Shown: positions 25,551 through 33,625 of the stretch, piece after piece | How positions within the stretch are numbered: the stretch's first letter is position 1 | Layout: every line of letters starts with the position of its first letter | Source of the DNA: a virus | DNA: 64,000 bases | IMG/VR virus record: IMGVR_UViG_3300033182_001261 | Coordinates: 1 to 64,000 of that record | Strand: one strand, 5' to 3' | Notes under the pieces: generated by a model | What the model was told of the DNA's origin: nothing | What the model saw: the letters and a program-made list of their open reading frames with translations, nothing else | Database searches by the model: none | Program-made: the position numbers and the translations under genes

Positions 25551-25949
25551 GTGAATATTTTAAAGATACAATATGAAGGTGAAGTTTACAAGTTCAAAAG
25601 ATTAACCTCTTTTGAAGTTTATTACATTTTAGAAACCCCTATTAACGATAAAAAAATATTCTTCTCCTATAATTTGATTTTCGAAATAAATAAACTTTCA
25701 ATGATGATGGAAAATCAATATGAATTTAAATCAGGATATCTGATTTCTGGTATAACATATGATGATTATCCCACTAGTAAAATCAAAAAAGTTCTATGTA
25801 AATCTAATTTCCCTGCTAAATCGGACTTTGATATATGTAATGTAACTCAAAAAAAATTTATAGATTTTTGTCAGAGAAACTTTTATTTAATGCTTTCAGT
25901 TGTCAATAAAGTTAATACTTCTAATTCGCATATCAACCAAAAACTATAA
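25551..25949 (+). CDS. Hypothetical protein, 'IQYEGEVYKF' family
   Basis: 132 aa, GTG start. 'LKIQYEGEVYKFKRLTSF' matches the start of the protein at 20727, marking a small paralogous family of three around the sugar genes. Function unknown. Confidence 0.5.
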   Translation: MNILKIQYEGEVYKFKRLTSFEVYYILETPINDKKIFFSYNLIFEINKLSMMMENQYEFKSGYLISGITYDDYPTSKIKKVLCKSNFPAKSDFDICNVTQKKFIDFCQRNFYLMLSVVNKVNTSNSHINQKL

Positions 25950-25952
25950 ATA
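25945..25952 (+). promoter_or_regulatory. TATAAATA box 5 nt before ATG
   Basis: T4-late-like box overlapping the preceding stop. Five nt separate it from the ATG at 25958, predicting a leaderless transcript. Confidence 0.5.
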
Positions 25953-25957
25953 TAGGT

Positions 25958-26185
25958 ATGGAAGAAGAAACTCCAAAACCAGATTCAAAAAGCAGATGGC
26001 AAAATAGGAGAAGGATGGCTTGGATTGCCCTCACTTCTATCTTAGTCGTTACAGTTTTGGCATTCTTCGTTGTTGCTGAGTCCCGATTGAAACTATTAGG
26101 AGATGTTATCAACATGTTCTACTTATCAATGGCATCAATCGTTGGAGCATATGTTGGATTCGCAACTCTTGACAAAAAGATATAA
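25958..26185 (+). CDS. Small two-span membrane protein, holin candidate
   Basis: 75 aa. Charged N-terminus 'KPDSKSRWQNRRRMAW', then two hydrophobic segments ('IALTSILVVTVLAFFVV' and 'NMFYLSMASIVGAYVGFATL'). Similar small proteins occur in T4-like marine phages. Size and topology suit a holin, but the gene is not next to an endolysin. Late-type box immediately upstream. Confidence 0.55.
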   Translation: MEEETPKPDSKSRWQNRRRMAWIALTSILVVTVLAFFVVAESRLKLLGDVINMFYLSMASIVGAYVGFATLDKKI

Positions 26186-26195
26186 GAGGTTTATT

Positions 26196-26375
26196 ATGAT
26201 AATAGTGCCAAAAGGAAAAGTTAAAGTATGGTGCGAGTCTTGTAATGGAAGAGGGTCTTTTGTATCCTCTTTAACAGAAATATTGAATATCTGTGAAGAT
26301 TGTGATGGTCAAGGATATATTGAAAAACAAATATCAGATTTTTTTGAGGTGGATAAAACAAAAATTGAAGGTTAA
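26196..26375 (+). CDS. Small DnaJ-type zinc-finger protein
   Basis: 59 aa with two CxxCxGxG repeats, 'CESCNGRG' and 'CEDCDGQG', the half-module of the DnaJ zinc-binding domain. The real start is 26196, after AAGAGG; the long frame from 26103 is not needed. A separate J-domain protein is encoded at 32.4 kb. May bind zinc and unfolded protein or nucleic acid. Confidence 0.65.
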   Translation: MIIVPKGKVKVWCESCNGRGSFVSSLTEILNICEDCDGQGYIEKQISDFFEVDKTKIEG

Positions 26376-26377
26376 CT

Positions 26378-26914
26378 ATGAAAAATTATAGTGTTTTAGA
26401 TTTTCTAGAAGAGAAAAAAGAAGAAGCAAAGAAAGATACAGTCCAAGATAAGGATATCAAAGATAGAAAAGGTTCTCAACCTAAGAAGTACTACAAAGGT
26501 CTTGCTAAATCAACAAAAGAGAAACGTGCTGCTCATTTTAAAAAGGGTGCAGCAATGAGTGATGATGACCCAAGAGCATATAAGAAAGCTCCTGGAGACG
26601 CAAGAGCGAAAACAAAAGAATCAGAATACACCAAAAAGTATAAAGAGAAGTATGGAGAAGAAGTTGAAAATGATTCTGATATACTACTAGAGAATCCTGA
26701 TAAATCTCTCAAGAAGAAAGCAGAGAAGTCTGGGATTGCGTTCTCAATACTGAAGCAAGTATATAAGAGAGGTGTTGCTGCGTGGAGAACAGGACATCGT
26801 CCTGGAACTACTCCTGAGCAGTGGGCGATGGCTCGCACTAACTCGTTTATTGTTGGAGGTAAGACGAGAACAACTGCTGATGCTGACTTATGGAAGAAAC
26901 ATAAGGGGAAATAA
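26378..26914 (+). CDS. Basic protein with capsid-targeting-like N-terminus (DUF5824-like)
   Basis: 178 aa. N-terminus 'MKNYSVLDFLEE' fits the recurrent Y-x-[VIL]-x-D-[FY]-[LI]-x-E tag. The C-terminal ~70 residues, 'GIAFSILKQVYKRGVAAWRT' then 'GTTPEQWAMARTNSFI', belong to a conserved phage domain that I recall as DUF5824. The rest is K/E-rich. Proposed internal head protein; cleavage would follow the glutamate near residue 12. Confidence 0.7.
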   Translation: MKNYSVLDFLEEKKEEAKKDTVQDKDIKDRKGSQPKKYYKGLAKSTKEKRAAHFKKGAAMSDDDPRAYKKAPGDARAKTKESEYTKKYKEKYGEEVENDSDILLENPDKSLKKKAEKSGIAFSILKQVYKRGVAAWRTGHRPGTTPEQWAMARTNSFIVGGKTRTTADADLWKKHKGK

Positions 26915-26915
26915 A

Positions 26916-28538
26916 ATGAAAAAGAGAAGATACTTTTTAGAAGATTACATTACAGAGGCGTCATTATCAGCTAAAGAGGTTGCTAAAAGGGGTAATCTTA
27001 AAATATTTTTAAGAAAATGGGTAGAAGGTGAACCTTTCGAAAAAACGGATGGTTCTCAAATCACTCTTGTTAAACCTTCCATACCTGATTTTAAAAATGA
27101 ATATTGGCAGTTTCGGAAAGATGAAACGAAAAATGATTTAAATCCAGAGAGACAACTCTATGCGCATATAACAGGGCAACTTAAAGGAGGTGTTGATATA
27201 CCGACTACTGATGGAGGCACTGTTAGATTGAGTAAGTTATTAAAAACATCCGAATTTGGAGGAGCAGGTGGTTCCAAAGGACCTTCTGGAGAAGATTGGG
27301 AAGCAATGATTGCTGTTGGTTTAGCAGTCATCGATGGGAAATCAGGGAAAACTCTCCCTGATGAGTGGAAAAGAGTTGAAAAATATTGGGGAAATGATGA
27401 ATTGAGAGAACAGGCAATGAATTTAGCAAATTCTTTTAAGAGTTCTGGATACTCTCCAATGAAACAAACTGGAAGTGGTAAGGGTGGTTCGGCAGTTTCT
27501 TCTATTTGGAAGAAATTATATGAAAAACACGGCGGTGGAGGAAAAATGAACAGTACTCCAAAAACAGATGTTATTGGTGGAGGTGTCAAAATATCTCTCA
27601 AAAAAGTTGGAGGTTCTCAGGCTATGAGTTCTAAAAACCAAGAAGCTTTTGCAACTTTTGAAGCAGCAATGTTATTATATGGAGAAAAATATCCAGGAGA
27701 AGTGAATAAAATATTAACATCCTTAAAAAACGATGTTTTAGATTTTGAGAGAAGTGGATATAAAGGAACTATAGGACAACTCAAAAAAGACCTTAAAGCA
27801 GCAGAGAGTGATCCAAGTAAATTTACTAAGAGTGAGTTGACTAAACTTAAATCTTATAAAGATGATATGGATGCTTCCTACAAAAACGCAGATAAATTAA
27901 CGAAACTAGTCAACGATATATTCCAAAAAAGTCCTAGGATGAAACAATTGTTTTTATTTGAAGCTTCTTCTGGGTCTGTTAAATTTGGAGATAAATCCAA
28001 CTCAAGAGCAGATAGATTAGTTGAGTTTGACCCAGAAAAAGGTAAAATAACTGCTGATTGGGATATTAAAACTCCAGATTCAATTGCATCGATTATGAGT
28101 AAATATAAAATTTACTTTGCTTTTAAAACTAGTGGAGATTCACCTTATATTTCACTAAGAGGGAGTATGTTGGCGTCATTGGGTGAAAGTGCTGAATATA
28201 CAGAAGATTGTCCAACTTTTTCATCAATTATTAAAGAGGCATTTAATGAAAATGAATTTGGAAGAACCTTATTATCAGAAGAATATAGTCAATTGGATGA
28301 GTTTCAATTGTTCCAAAAGATTAAATCAAAAGTTTCGGATATTAAATCAAAAGTTTTAAATAGTAAAGTGGTACAAAAGTTTTTACAAATATGGGAACGG
28401 ATAAAACAGAAAATGTCAAAGGCTTTTGATTGGATTATAAAACAAGGAAAAATGGCATTAAGTTATTTGTTGAAGTTTTTTGGAATGAAACCTTCAAGAG
28501 TTAGAGTGAATGGACCAATAGAGTTATTTACGGAGTAA
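26916..28538 (+). CDS. Large protein with capsid-targeting-like N-terminus and TSEFGG domain
   Basis: 540 aa. Starts 'MKKRRYFLEDYITEASLS', with I-T-E just before Ala as in T4 internal proteins. Residues ~100-120 hold 'LLKTSEFGGAGGSKG', a motif shared with the inverted gene at 28543 and, in my recollection, with PD-(D/E)xK-like phage proteins. The middle is charged and helical; the C-terminus is basic and amphipathic. Start 26916 is chosen because the tag and GGGGAAAT then fit; the longer frame from 26772 lies in the previous gene. Confidence 0.65.
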   Translation: MKKRRYFLEDYITEASLSAKEVAKRGNLKIFLRKWVEGEPFEKTDGSQITLVKPSIPDFKNEYWQFRKDETKNDLNPERQLYAHITGQLKGGVDIPTTDGGTVRLSKLLKTSEFGGAGGSKGPSGEDWEAMIAVGLAVIDGKSGKTLPDEWKRVEKYWGNDELREQAMNLANSFKSSGYSPMKQTGSGKGGSAVSSIWKKLYEKHGGGGKMNSTPKTDVIGGGVKISLKKVGGSQAMSSKNQEAFATFEAAMLLYGEKYPGEVNKILTSLKNDVLDFERSGYKGTIGQLKKDLKAAESDPSKFTKSELTKLKSYKDDMDASYKNADKLTKLVNDIFQKSPRMKQLFLFEASSGSVKFGDKSNSRADRLVEFDPEKGKITADWDIKTPDSIASIMSKYKIYFAFKTSGDSPYISLRGSMLASLGESAEYTEDCPTFSSIIKEAFNENEFGRTLLSEEYSQLDEFQLFQKIKSKVSDIKSKVLNSKVVQKFLQIWERIKQKMSKAFDWIIKQGKMALSYLLKFFGMKPSRVRVNGPIELFTE

Positions 28539-28542
28539 TGAA

Positions 28543-29736
28543 TTATTTGTTAGGTTTTATATTACCTTCATTATCACAAATATGAGTTATTTTCCGACCA
28601 CCCTTAGAAAATATTGAAAATCTCATTCCCCTGATGCCGAAATCGGATCGAACTCCTTTTGCATTGGGGTTTAATATTTTTTCAGAAGAGCCCTTTTTCA
28701 TAGCCATTAAGTAAGGTTCGTAATCACCTGTAAGAGGAGTTCCGTTCAATTTCATAGGACCACTTGATTTCAATAAATATACATCACCTTGTTTTTTTAG
28801 TTTTGGGTCTCCTTGTAATATTGCATGGACATTATTTTCACCTTTAATTGAATTGTAATTTGGTCCGTAGGTAGCTCTACAAGAAAGTAAATTATTTTCA
28901 ATTTTTTTAGCTATTGTGAACCCTGTTTGCATATGCCATTTAGGATTATCTGTGGTATATTTTTTAACTTTTTCTATGAAATAGAGAACTTCTGGATCAT
29001 TTGATATAATTTTACCTGCTTTTGAACTCATTCCACTCCATTGACCAAAATCTTTTGCGTGACTGCCTTTTTTATGTGATATGTGCACTTCATTAACCAA
29101 TTTTCCATTTTTATATGAAACCAAAGTTAGGTCGGATTTAGGGGTTCCTGAGACTTTATTAACACCGACGATATTTTTAAATATATCTTGACCAATTTTA
29201 ATATCTATTCCATATGTTAATTTATTTTCTTTTTTTACGATATCGCATATCATTTTATTAAAATCATTAATAAAATCCTTCTCACCAGACTCACTAGCAG
29301 TAGGGTTATTTAAAATGTATGATGATAGTTTTTGCTCCTCTTTTATCAAAGATATTTGTCCCCATTCTATGTTACCTTTTTTCGTTGAAGATTTTGAATC
29401 TATTCCCCCAAATTCAGAAGTTTTTAAGATATTTCCTGTGGATATTTTCACCGAATCTTTACAGACCCACATTTTAGCCGATTTTGTTTCTGGTGGTAGT
29501 ACACTTTCAAATTTTGTTTTGAATTTTTCAAAACTCATGGTTTTTTTAATTTCTATAACAGTCTCTTTTCCTTTCCCCACTTTAATTATCATTTTATTAA
29601 ATACAAATTTTAATGATTTCCCAACGGAGATTGGTTTTATTAAATCTACAGGTATTTCTTTTGTTGCTTTTTCATGAATCACTTTCAAATTATTATTATA
29701 TCTTTTATTGAAGTGACTCCAAGTTAATCCTGCCAT
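28543..29736 (-). CDS. PD-(D/E)xK-like nuclease candidate, inverted gene
   Basis: 397 aa, the only leftward gene in the first 36 kb. Contains 'ILKTSEFGGIDSK' (shared with 26916) and 'GTPKSDLTLVSYKNG' then 'NEVHISHKKGSHAKDFGQWSG', which reads as the D...[EQ]-x-K strand pair of a restriction-type nuclease fold (Asp in 'KSDL', E/H-I-S-H-K). It has an AGGAG site, ends 4 bp from the convergent neighbour, and does not carry the capsid tag. It may be an anti-host or anti-phage nuclease acquired as a unit. Confidence 0.6.
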   Translation of the reverse strand: MAGLTWSHFNKRYNNNLKVIHEKATKEIPVDLIKPISVGKSLKFVFNKMIIKVGKGKETVIEIKKTMSFEKFKTKFESVLPPETKSAKMWVCKDSVKISTGNILKTSEFGGIDSKSSTKKGNIEWGQISLIKEEQKLSSYILNNPTASESGEKDFINDFNKMICDIVKKENKLTYGIDIKIGQDIFKNIVGVNKVSGTPKSDLTLVSYKNGKLVNEVHISHKKGSHAKDFGQWSGMSSKAGKIISNDPEVLYFIEKVKKYTTDNPKWHMQTGFTIAKKIENNLLSCRATYGPNYNSIKGENNVHAILQGDPKLKKQGDVYLLKSSGPMKLNGTPLTGDYEPYLMAMKKGSSEKILNPNAKGVRSDFGIRGMRFSIFSKGGRKITHICDNEGNIKPNK

Positions 29737-29784
29737 ATAAACTCCTATTTTTATTTATTAGAAGTATAACATAAGTAAAAATAC

Positions 29785-29813
29785 TTGACAATACCTTTCA
29801 AATAGTATATTAT
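29785..29813 (+). promoter_or_regulatory. Sigma70-like promoter
   Basis: TTGACA (29785-29790), 17-bp spacer, TATTAT (29808-29813); TATAAATA overlaps just downstream (29812-29819 region). Serves the gene at 29845, divergent from the inverted nuclease-like gene. Confidence 0.65.
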
Positions 29814-29844
29814 ATAAATATATTCATAACAGAGGGTGAATGTA

Positions 29845-30255
29845 ATGTCCATTAAAAGAATATATAGTGTAAGAGACTTTCTGAATGAGGATTCTGAAAA
29901 AGTTGATGAGTTCTTTATTCGTAGTATGAAGAAAAGACCAAAACCTAAATATAACGATGAGGATCGTTTTGTTCCCGATGATAAAGATATTGATTATGAT
30001 AAGTTGATAAGTTTTGACAGAAACAGAGTTAATAAGATATCGAGTGTCATTTCCGCTTACCTACACAGATATTCTTCAAACTCGAAAAAGAAAGAAGATA
30101 CCATATACTTACATTTTCAACCCACTATTCGTTCATCTTTTGAGGATGTCAAGAAGCAACTCTCAAAACTAAAAAATGTTCTGAAAATAAAAAGTATAAG
30201 AGTGATGAATAGTTTAATCATGGTCACTCTTAAAAACCAACACAAATATGCGTAA
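29845..30255 (+). CDS. Basic protein with capsid-targeting-like N-terminus
   Basis: 136 aa. 'MSIKRIYSVRDFLNEDSEK' matches the tag (Y-S-V-R-D-F-L-N-E). The body is charged, with 'ISSVISAYLHRYSS' and a C-terminal beta-rich segment. ATG at 29845 preferred over GTG 29836 on AGAGGG spacing. Ends TAATG-overlapping the next gene. Function after injection unknown. Confidence 0.6.
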   Translation: MSIKRIYSVRDFLNEDSEKVDEFFIRSMKKRPKPKYNDEDRFVPDDKDIDYDKLISFDRNRVNKISSVISAYLHRYSSNSKKKEDTIYLHFQPTIRSSFEDVKKQLSKLKNVLKIKSIRVMNSLIMVTLKNQHKYA

Positions 30256-30482
30256 TGAATAAGAAAATTCTGAAAGAAGTGAATGAAGTTGCATGTGAAA
30301 TTATTCGTGGAGATTGTGATATAAATAAAACTAGCAAGGTTTATAAAAAGTTGATAAAAGAGATAGACAGGTTAGAGAAAAAGAAGAAAAAGACTAAGCA
30401 TACTATTGATTTGATAACTTCCGCAAAAAAGTTAGCAGAAACTATGAAAGTTTATATAGATGTGAGTGGAATTATAAAATGA
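30255..30482 (+). CDS. Small helical basic protein
   Basis: 75 aa, highly charged coiled-coil-like protein ('KKLIKEIDRLEKKKKKTKH'). Start overlaps the previous stop. No motif. Confidence 0.5.
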   Translation: MNKKILKEVNEVACEIIRGDCDINKTSKVYKKLIKEIDRLEKKKKKTKHTIDLITSAKKLAETMKVYIDVSGIIK

Positions 30483-30494
30483 AAAGAGAATGAA

Positions 30495-30701
30495 ATGAAG
30501 CATGGTAGAAGGGCGCAACAACAAAGAAGAAAACTACGTAATAAGATTGTAGAACAATCTAATAATTCACATACCAAAGAGAGTTTAATAGGAAATTCTG
30601 TTGAAGAGTTGAAAGAAATACTCGAAAGATTTTCACTCACAAAAGAAGAATCCTCAGATATTTCTTCAATCATACCAGAACAGGAAATAGACAAAGAATA
30701 A
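30495..30701 (+). CDS. Small basic protein
   Basis: 68 aa: an Arg/Lys/Gln-rich start ('MKHGRRAQQQRRKLRNK') and an acidic C-terminal helix. May bind nucleic acid by charge only. Followed directly by the next ATG. Confidence 0.5.
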   Translation: MKHGRRAQQQRRKLRNKIVEQSNNSHTKESLIGNSVEELKEILERFSLTKEESSDISSIIPEQEIDKE

Positions 30702-30968
30702 ATGGAATCAGGTAAGTTAAATATGGATTTAAAAGGCAACCCTTATCAATGGGTTAAAACAAACAACCCTAATATTTATAAGTTAGAAACAAACTTATCT
30801 ACTCAGAATTGTAAAATTCGAAGAGATATTGAATCGAATGATATAGAGATGATTGAACTGAATCAAGGTCCAAAATTCACCAACAGAATGTTGATAGACA
30901 ATAAAAGAATTGATAGGTTTGTATTAAATCTCGGAGAAATCACGGCAGAGTGTAAGAATTTGATATAA
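30702..30968 (+). CDS. Small hypothetical protein
   Basis: 88 aa, begins immediately after the previous stop codon. 'DLKGNPYQWVKTNNPNIYKL' suggests a small beta domain. No family recognised. Confidence 0.5.
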   Translation: MESGKLNMDLKGNPYQWVKTNNPNIYKLETNLSTQNCKIRRDIESNDIEMIELNQGPKFTNRMLIDNKRIDRFVLNLGEITAECKNLI

Positions 30969-31088
30969 CACACAAAAAAGTCTAAATTAGATATTTTTTT
31001 GTAAAAAATATATATTTAAATATACCAATAAATATATGTTTGGGGTATCGCGAGCAGTTCGGCATTCCGAAAAAAACCAGAGGTTTAT

Positions 31089-31700
31089 ATGAAAATGTAT
31101 AAAATACAAGACTATTTGACTGAACAGGAAAACGGTTTTCTAATATACTGCGATATGGACGGAGTACTCACAAATTATGACGGTCATTTCATTGAATATT
31201 ATCATAATCAGTTCCGAGAAACTGAACTATATCTAAAAGACTCTGATAGTTATCCTGAGTTTCCAAATGCTAAAACTGCAAATGATATCACAGGCAATCT
31301 ACACAAGAAAAAGAAGTATGAGGTTGCTAAAAAAGCGTCGAAAGAATTCTGGAGTGATATGCCTTGGCATCCGGATGGTAAAGCATTATGGAAAGCAATC
31401 AAACCACTCAACCCTATAATTCTATCAACTCCTGCTGCGAGCAAAAATAGTGAAGATGGAAAAAGGGAATGGGTCAAAACTCAACTCAAAATATCAACAG
31501 TAATTTTGAGTTCTAACAAATATGAATATGTGAAAGATAATCTATTCGTCCCAAAAGGAAAAGAAAACTATAAAAGAATTCTGATTGACGATACACCAAA
31601 GAAGATATCAGGATGGAATTCCGCAGGAGGAATAGGCATTCTACATAAATCCTCAAGAGACACAATATCAAAACTTAAAAAACTAGGAGCAATCAAATGA
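31089..31700 (+). CDS. HAD-superfamily phosphatase with capsid-targeting-like N-terminus
   Basis: 203 aa. The first 12 residues 'MKMYKIQDYLTE' match the tag. Directly after comes HAD motif I, 'IYCDMDGVLTNYDG' (nucleophile Asp and acid/base Asp), motif II around 'PIILSTPAAS', and motif IV 'RILIDDTPKKI'. HAD enzymes of this size include 5'(3')-nucleotidases. If packaged, it could act on host nucleotides on entry. AGAGG site upstream. Confidence 0.75.
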   Translation: MKMYKIQDYLTEQENGFLIYCDMDGVLTNYDGHFIEYYHNQFRETELYLKDSDSYPEFPNAKTANDITGNLHKKKKYEVAKKASKEFWSDMPWHPDGKALWKAIKPLNPIILSTPAASKNSEDGKREWVKTQLKISTVILSSNKYEYVKDNLFVPKGKENYKRILIDDTPKKISGWNSAGGIGILHKSSRDTISKLKKLGAIK

Positions 31701-31843
31701 TTTCATCTATATGTACACTATCAATTATTATATTAGTATCAGTTATCCTTACAAATGTTCAAATGAAAGCAAACAGAAGGATGAAGCAATTAGAGAATTC
31801 AAGAATTGTGAAAGAGGTGATAGATGAGATAAATAATAAATAA
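31697..31843 (+). CDS. Small membrane-anchored protein
   Basis: 48 aa, ATGA-coupled to the HAD gene. One N-terminal membrane helix ('ICTLSIIILVSVILTN') then a charged helix. Function unknown. Confidence 0.5.
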   Translation: MISSICTLSIIILVSVILTNVQMKANRRMKQLENSRIVKEVIDEINNK

Positions 31844-31860
31844 GAGATGAAAGGAATATC

Positions 31861-32100
31861 ATGGAAGAAGATGGTCATAACCCAATTTGGACACAGATTC
31901 CCAATTTAAGTGGTTGGGAATATGACGCAGCTGCCGAAAGGAAGCATACATATTCTGATAGCCCCGGAACTATAACTGGTGGAGTTAGACAATATACCAC
32001 CGCATCAGGAAATGTTTGCGAAACTTATATTAGATGTAGACAGATAGAACATCCTACAAGAATCTTAGGGGAAGTTAGTAAAACGTATTACGATAAATAA
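31861..32100 (+). CDS. Small hypothetical protein
   Basis: 79 aa with an AAAGGA site. 'HNPIWTQIPNLSGWEYDAA' and 'SGNVCETYIRCRQI' suggest a compact beta fold. Ends in tandem stops that also form the GATAAATA box before the next gene. Confidence 0.5.
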   Translation: MEEDGHNPIWTQIPNLSGWEYDAAAERKHTYSDSPGTITGGVRQYTTASGNVCETYIRCRQIEHPTRILGEVSKTYYDK

Positions 32101-32104
32101 TAGT

Positions 32105-32287
32105 ATGATAACATTCTTACTATGCTTTATAATAATTATTCTACTCACCAATACCATCATAACTCATATTGAAATAAAAAGAATGCTTAAGTTGTTGAAT
32201 GATGAAAATCCAGATGAGTTCAAAGAGAAAATCAAAGAGTTCAAAAACGAATACAGAACATTCATTAAACGATGGGGAAAGTTCTAA
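32105..32287 (+). CDS. Small membrane-anchored protein
   Basis: 60 aa: N-terminal membrane helix ('MITFLLCFIIIILLTNTII') plus charged helix. No ribosome site; GATAAATA ends 5 nt before the ATG. Similar in layout to the protein at 31697. Confidence 0.5.
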   Translation: MITFLLCFIIIILLTNTIITHIEIKRMLKLLNDENPDEFKEKIKEFKNEYRTFIKRWGKF

Positions 32288-32303
32288 CATATTATAAATA
32301 TAC

Positions 32304-32332
32304 TTGACAAGACCTACTTTATATACTATAAT
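32304..32332 (+). promoter_or_regulatory. Consensus sigma70 promoter
   Basis: TTGACA (32304-32309), 17-bp spacer, TATAAT (32327-32332), then a TATATAAGGTTGAG leader and AAAGGTGAG before the J-domain gene. Confidence 0.85.
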
Positions 32333-32363
32333 AATTATATAAGGTTGAGTAAAAGGTGAGAAC

Positions 32364-32678
32364 ATGAAAAGACAATACAGACTCGAAGACTTCCTCATAG
32401 AGATGTCTGCCTCAGAAGCAGAACAAATTCTTGGACTCTCTGGTAGCTACTCAGCAGCACAAGTTAAAAGTTCCTATAAAAAGATGTCTCTGAAACATCA
32501 TCCTGATAAAGGTGGATCAACAGAGATGATGAAAAAAGTCAATGCTGCATACTTCGAAAATAGATTATATAGTGATAGTGTAAGATGGAAAGAAATGGAA
32601 TTCATAAAAGTTGATCCAAAAGAACTAATTCCTGAAGATTCCATAAAAACTTTCTACCTTTGGTATAAAAATAGATAG
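32364..32678 (+). CDS. J-domain co-chaperone with capsid-targeting-like N-terminus
   Basis: 104 aa. 'MKRQYRLEDFLIE' is the tag (L-I-E then Met). Then a complete J-domain: 'EAEQILGLSGSYSAAQVKSSYKKMSLKHHPDKGG' split by the HPD tripeptide that stimulates Hsp70, and 'MKKVNAAYFENRL'. It would recruit host DnaK. The tag suggests delivery with the DNA, while the consensus promoter suggests early synthesis too. Confidence 0.8.
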   Translation: MKRQYRLEDFLIEMSASEAEQILGLSGSYSAAQVKSSYKKMSLKHHPDKGGSTEMMKKVNAAYFENRLYSDSVRWKEMEFIKVDPKELIPEDSIKTFYLWYKNR

Positions 32679-32692
32679 GAGAATTTTTTATT

Positions 32693-33115
32693 ATGAAGAT
32701 GAAAACTGTGATGGAGATAGGACAAATATTTCATAAATTACCAACAATTGAAAGAAATCATACGGATTGGAATGAAGTGGTGTTTGCAGCAATCAAGCTT
32801 GATATTAAAAAATTACTTCCTAAAACTTATAGGAAGTGGTCACTAGTCGAATGTGATGAAAATTATGGAATTTCCAGAAATCAGAATTCAATTGAAATAT
32901 TATATGTTAATACTGTTCATAGTTGCGAGATGAGATTTGAAATTTCTTCAACAATGGGAAGAACCACAAAAGATGGATACGCATACTTCGAATCGCAATG
33001 GACATATGGTAATAAAGACGAAGGAATAAGACAAAATTGGGTTATTTTTCGAGATGCTTCAGTGGCAACAATCAAAAAAGATTTAGACGCTGGTCAAAAA
33101 CTAATTAAGAAGTGA
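32693..33115 (+). CDS. Small protein, paralogue of 34785
   Basis: 140 aa. 'KKLLPKTYRKWSLVECDENYG' and 'NSIEI' align with 'KKQVPKRYKNWNLDSVNEKFG' and 'NAIEI' at 34785, giving a clear within-window paralogue. AGGAG upstream. Function unknown. Confidence 0.6.
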   Translation: MKMKTVMEIGQIFHKLPTIERNHTDWNEVVFAAIKLDIKKLLPKTYRKWSLVECDENYGISRNQNSIEILYVNTVHSCEMRFEISSTMGRTTKDGYAYFESQWTYGNKDEGIRQNWVIFRDASVATIKKDLDAGQKLIKK

Positions 33116-33120
33116 TTTAT

Positions 33121-33351
33121 ATGAAAACTAAAATCAGTAATGAACTCCTACAAGAGATACTCACCACAACAGAAGAAATAAGACAACTTCAGAGACAAAT
33201 AAAGACGAATGCGGAAGGTCTAGCAACCAAACTGAATAAAGAGATAAACGAATTGGAACTCATTCAAAACCCTTCCGAAACCCTTCAGAAGTATATCATG
33301 TCATCTAGAAACCTACTAAGGGAGATACAGAGAATCCCAAAATCTATTTAA
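33121..33351 (+). CDS. Small coiled-coil protein
   Basis: 76 aa. ATG at 33121 preferred over the GTG at 33112. Helical and Q/E/K-rich ('EILTTTEEIRQLQRQI'). No family. Confidence 0.5.
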   Translation: MKTKISNELLQEILTTTEEIRQLQRQIKTNAEGLATKLNKEINELELIQNPSETLQKYIMSSRNLLREIQRIPKSI

Positions 33352-33366
33352 TTCATAAATAAATGT

Positions 33367-33552
33367 ATGCCAGATTTTAGAGACCAAGTAAAGCATACAA
33401 TCAGATCCGTCCAAAGGCAGTTAGAGTTCCTTATACTTGAAATAGAAAATGTTCCCACTCTGAAAAAGGAAACAGAAGAACTCAAAGAATTCAAAAGAAA
33501 ACTGACAAAACTCCAGATTAAAGGTCTCCCCAGAACAATAATAAGAAAATAA
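33367..33552 (+). CDS. Small coiled-coil protein
   Basis: 61 aa, helical and charged ('HTIRSVQRQLEFLILEIEN'). No ribosome site; CATAAATA ends 5 nt before the ATG. Function unknown. Confidence 0.5.
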   Translation: MPDFRDQVKHTIRSVQRQLEFLILEIENVPTLKKETEELKEFKRKLTKLQIKGLPRTIIRK

Positions 33553-33566
33553 TTTTCCAAAACCCC

Positions 33567-33595
33567 TTGACAAGACCTCCCCTTCCTGTTATAAT
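33567..33595 (+). promoter_or_regulatory. Consensus sigma70 promoter with conserved leader
   Basis: TTGACA (33567-33572), 17-bp spacer, TATAAT (33590-33595), then ATTAATATAAGG and AAAAGGAG. Same cassette as on the leftward strand. Confidence 0.88.
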
Positions 33596-33625
33596 ATTAA
33601 TATAAGGTAAGAAAAGGAGATACAA

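Noticed and set aside
27158-27601. 147-aa leftward frame inside the gene at 26916
   Set aside because: Proline-rich antisense shadow with no ribosome site.
31030-31085. TCGG-CATT-CCGA hairpin before the HAD gene as a terminator
   Set aside because: Only four base pairs and followed by A residues rather than T in the rightward direction.
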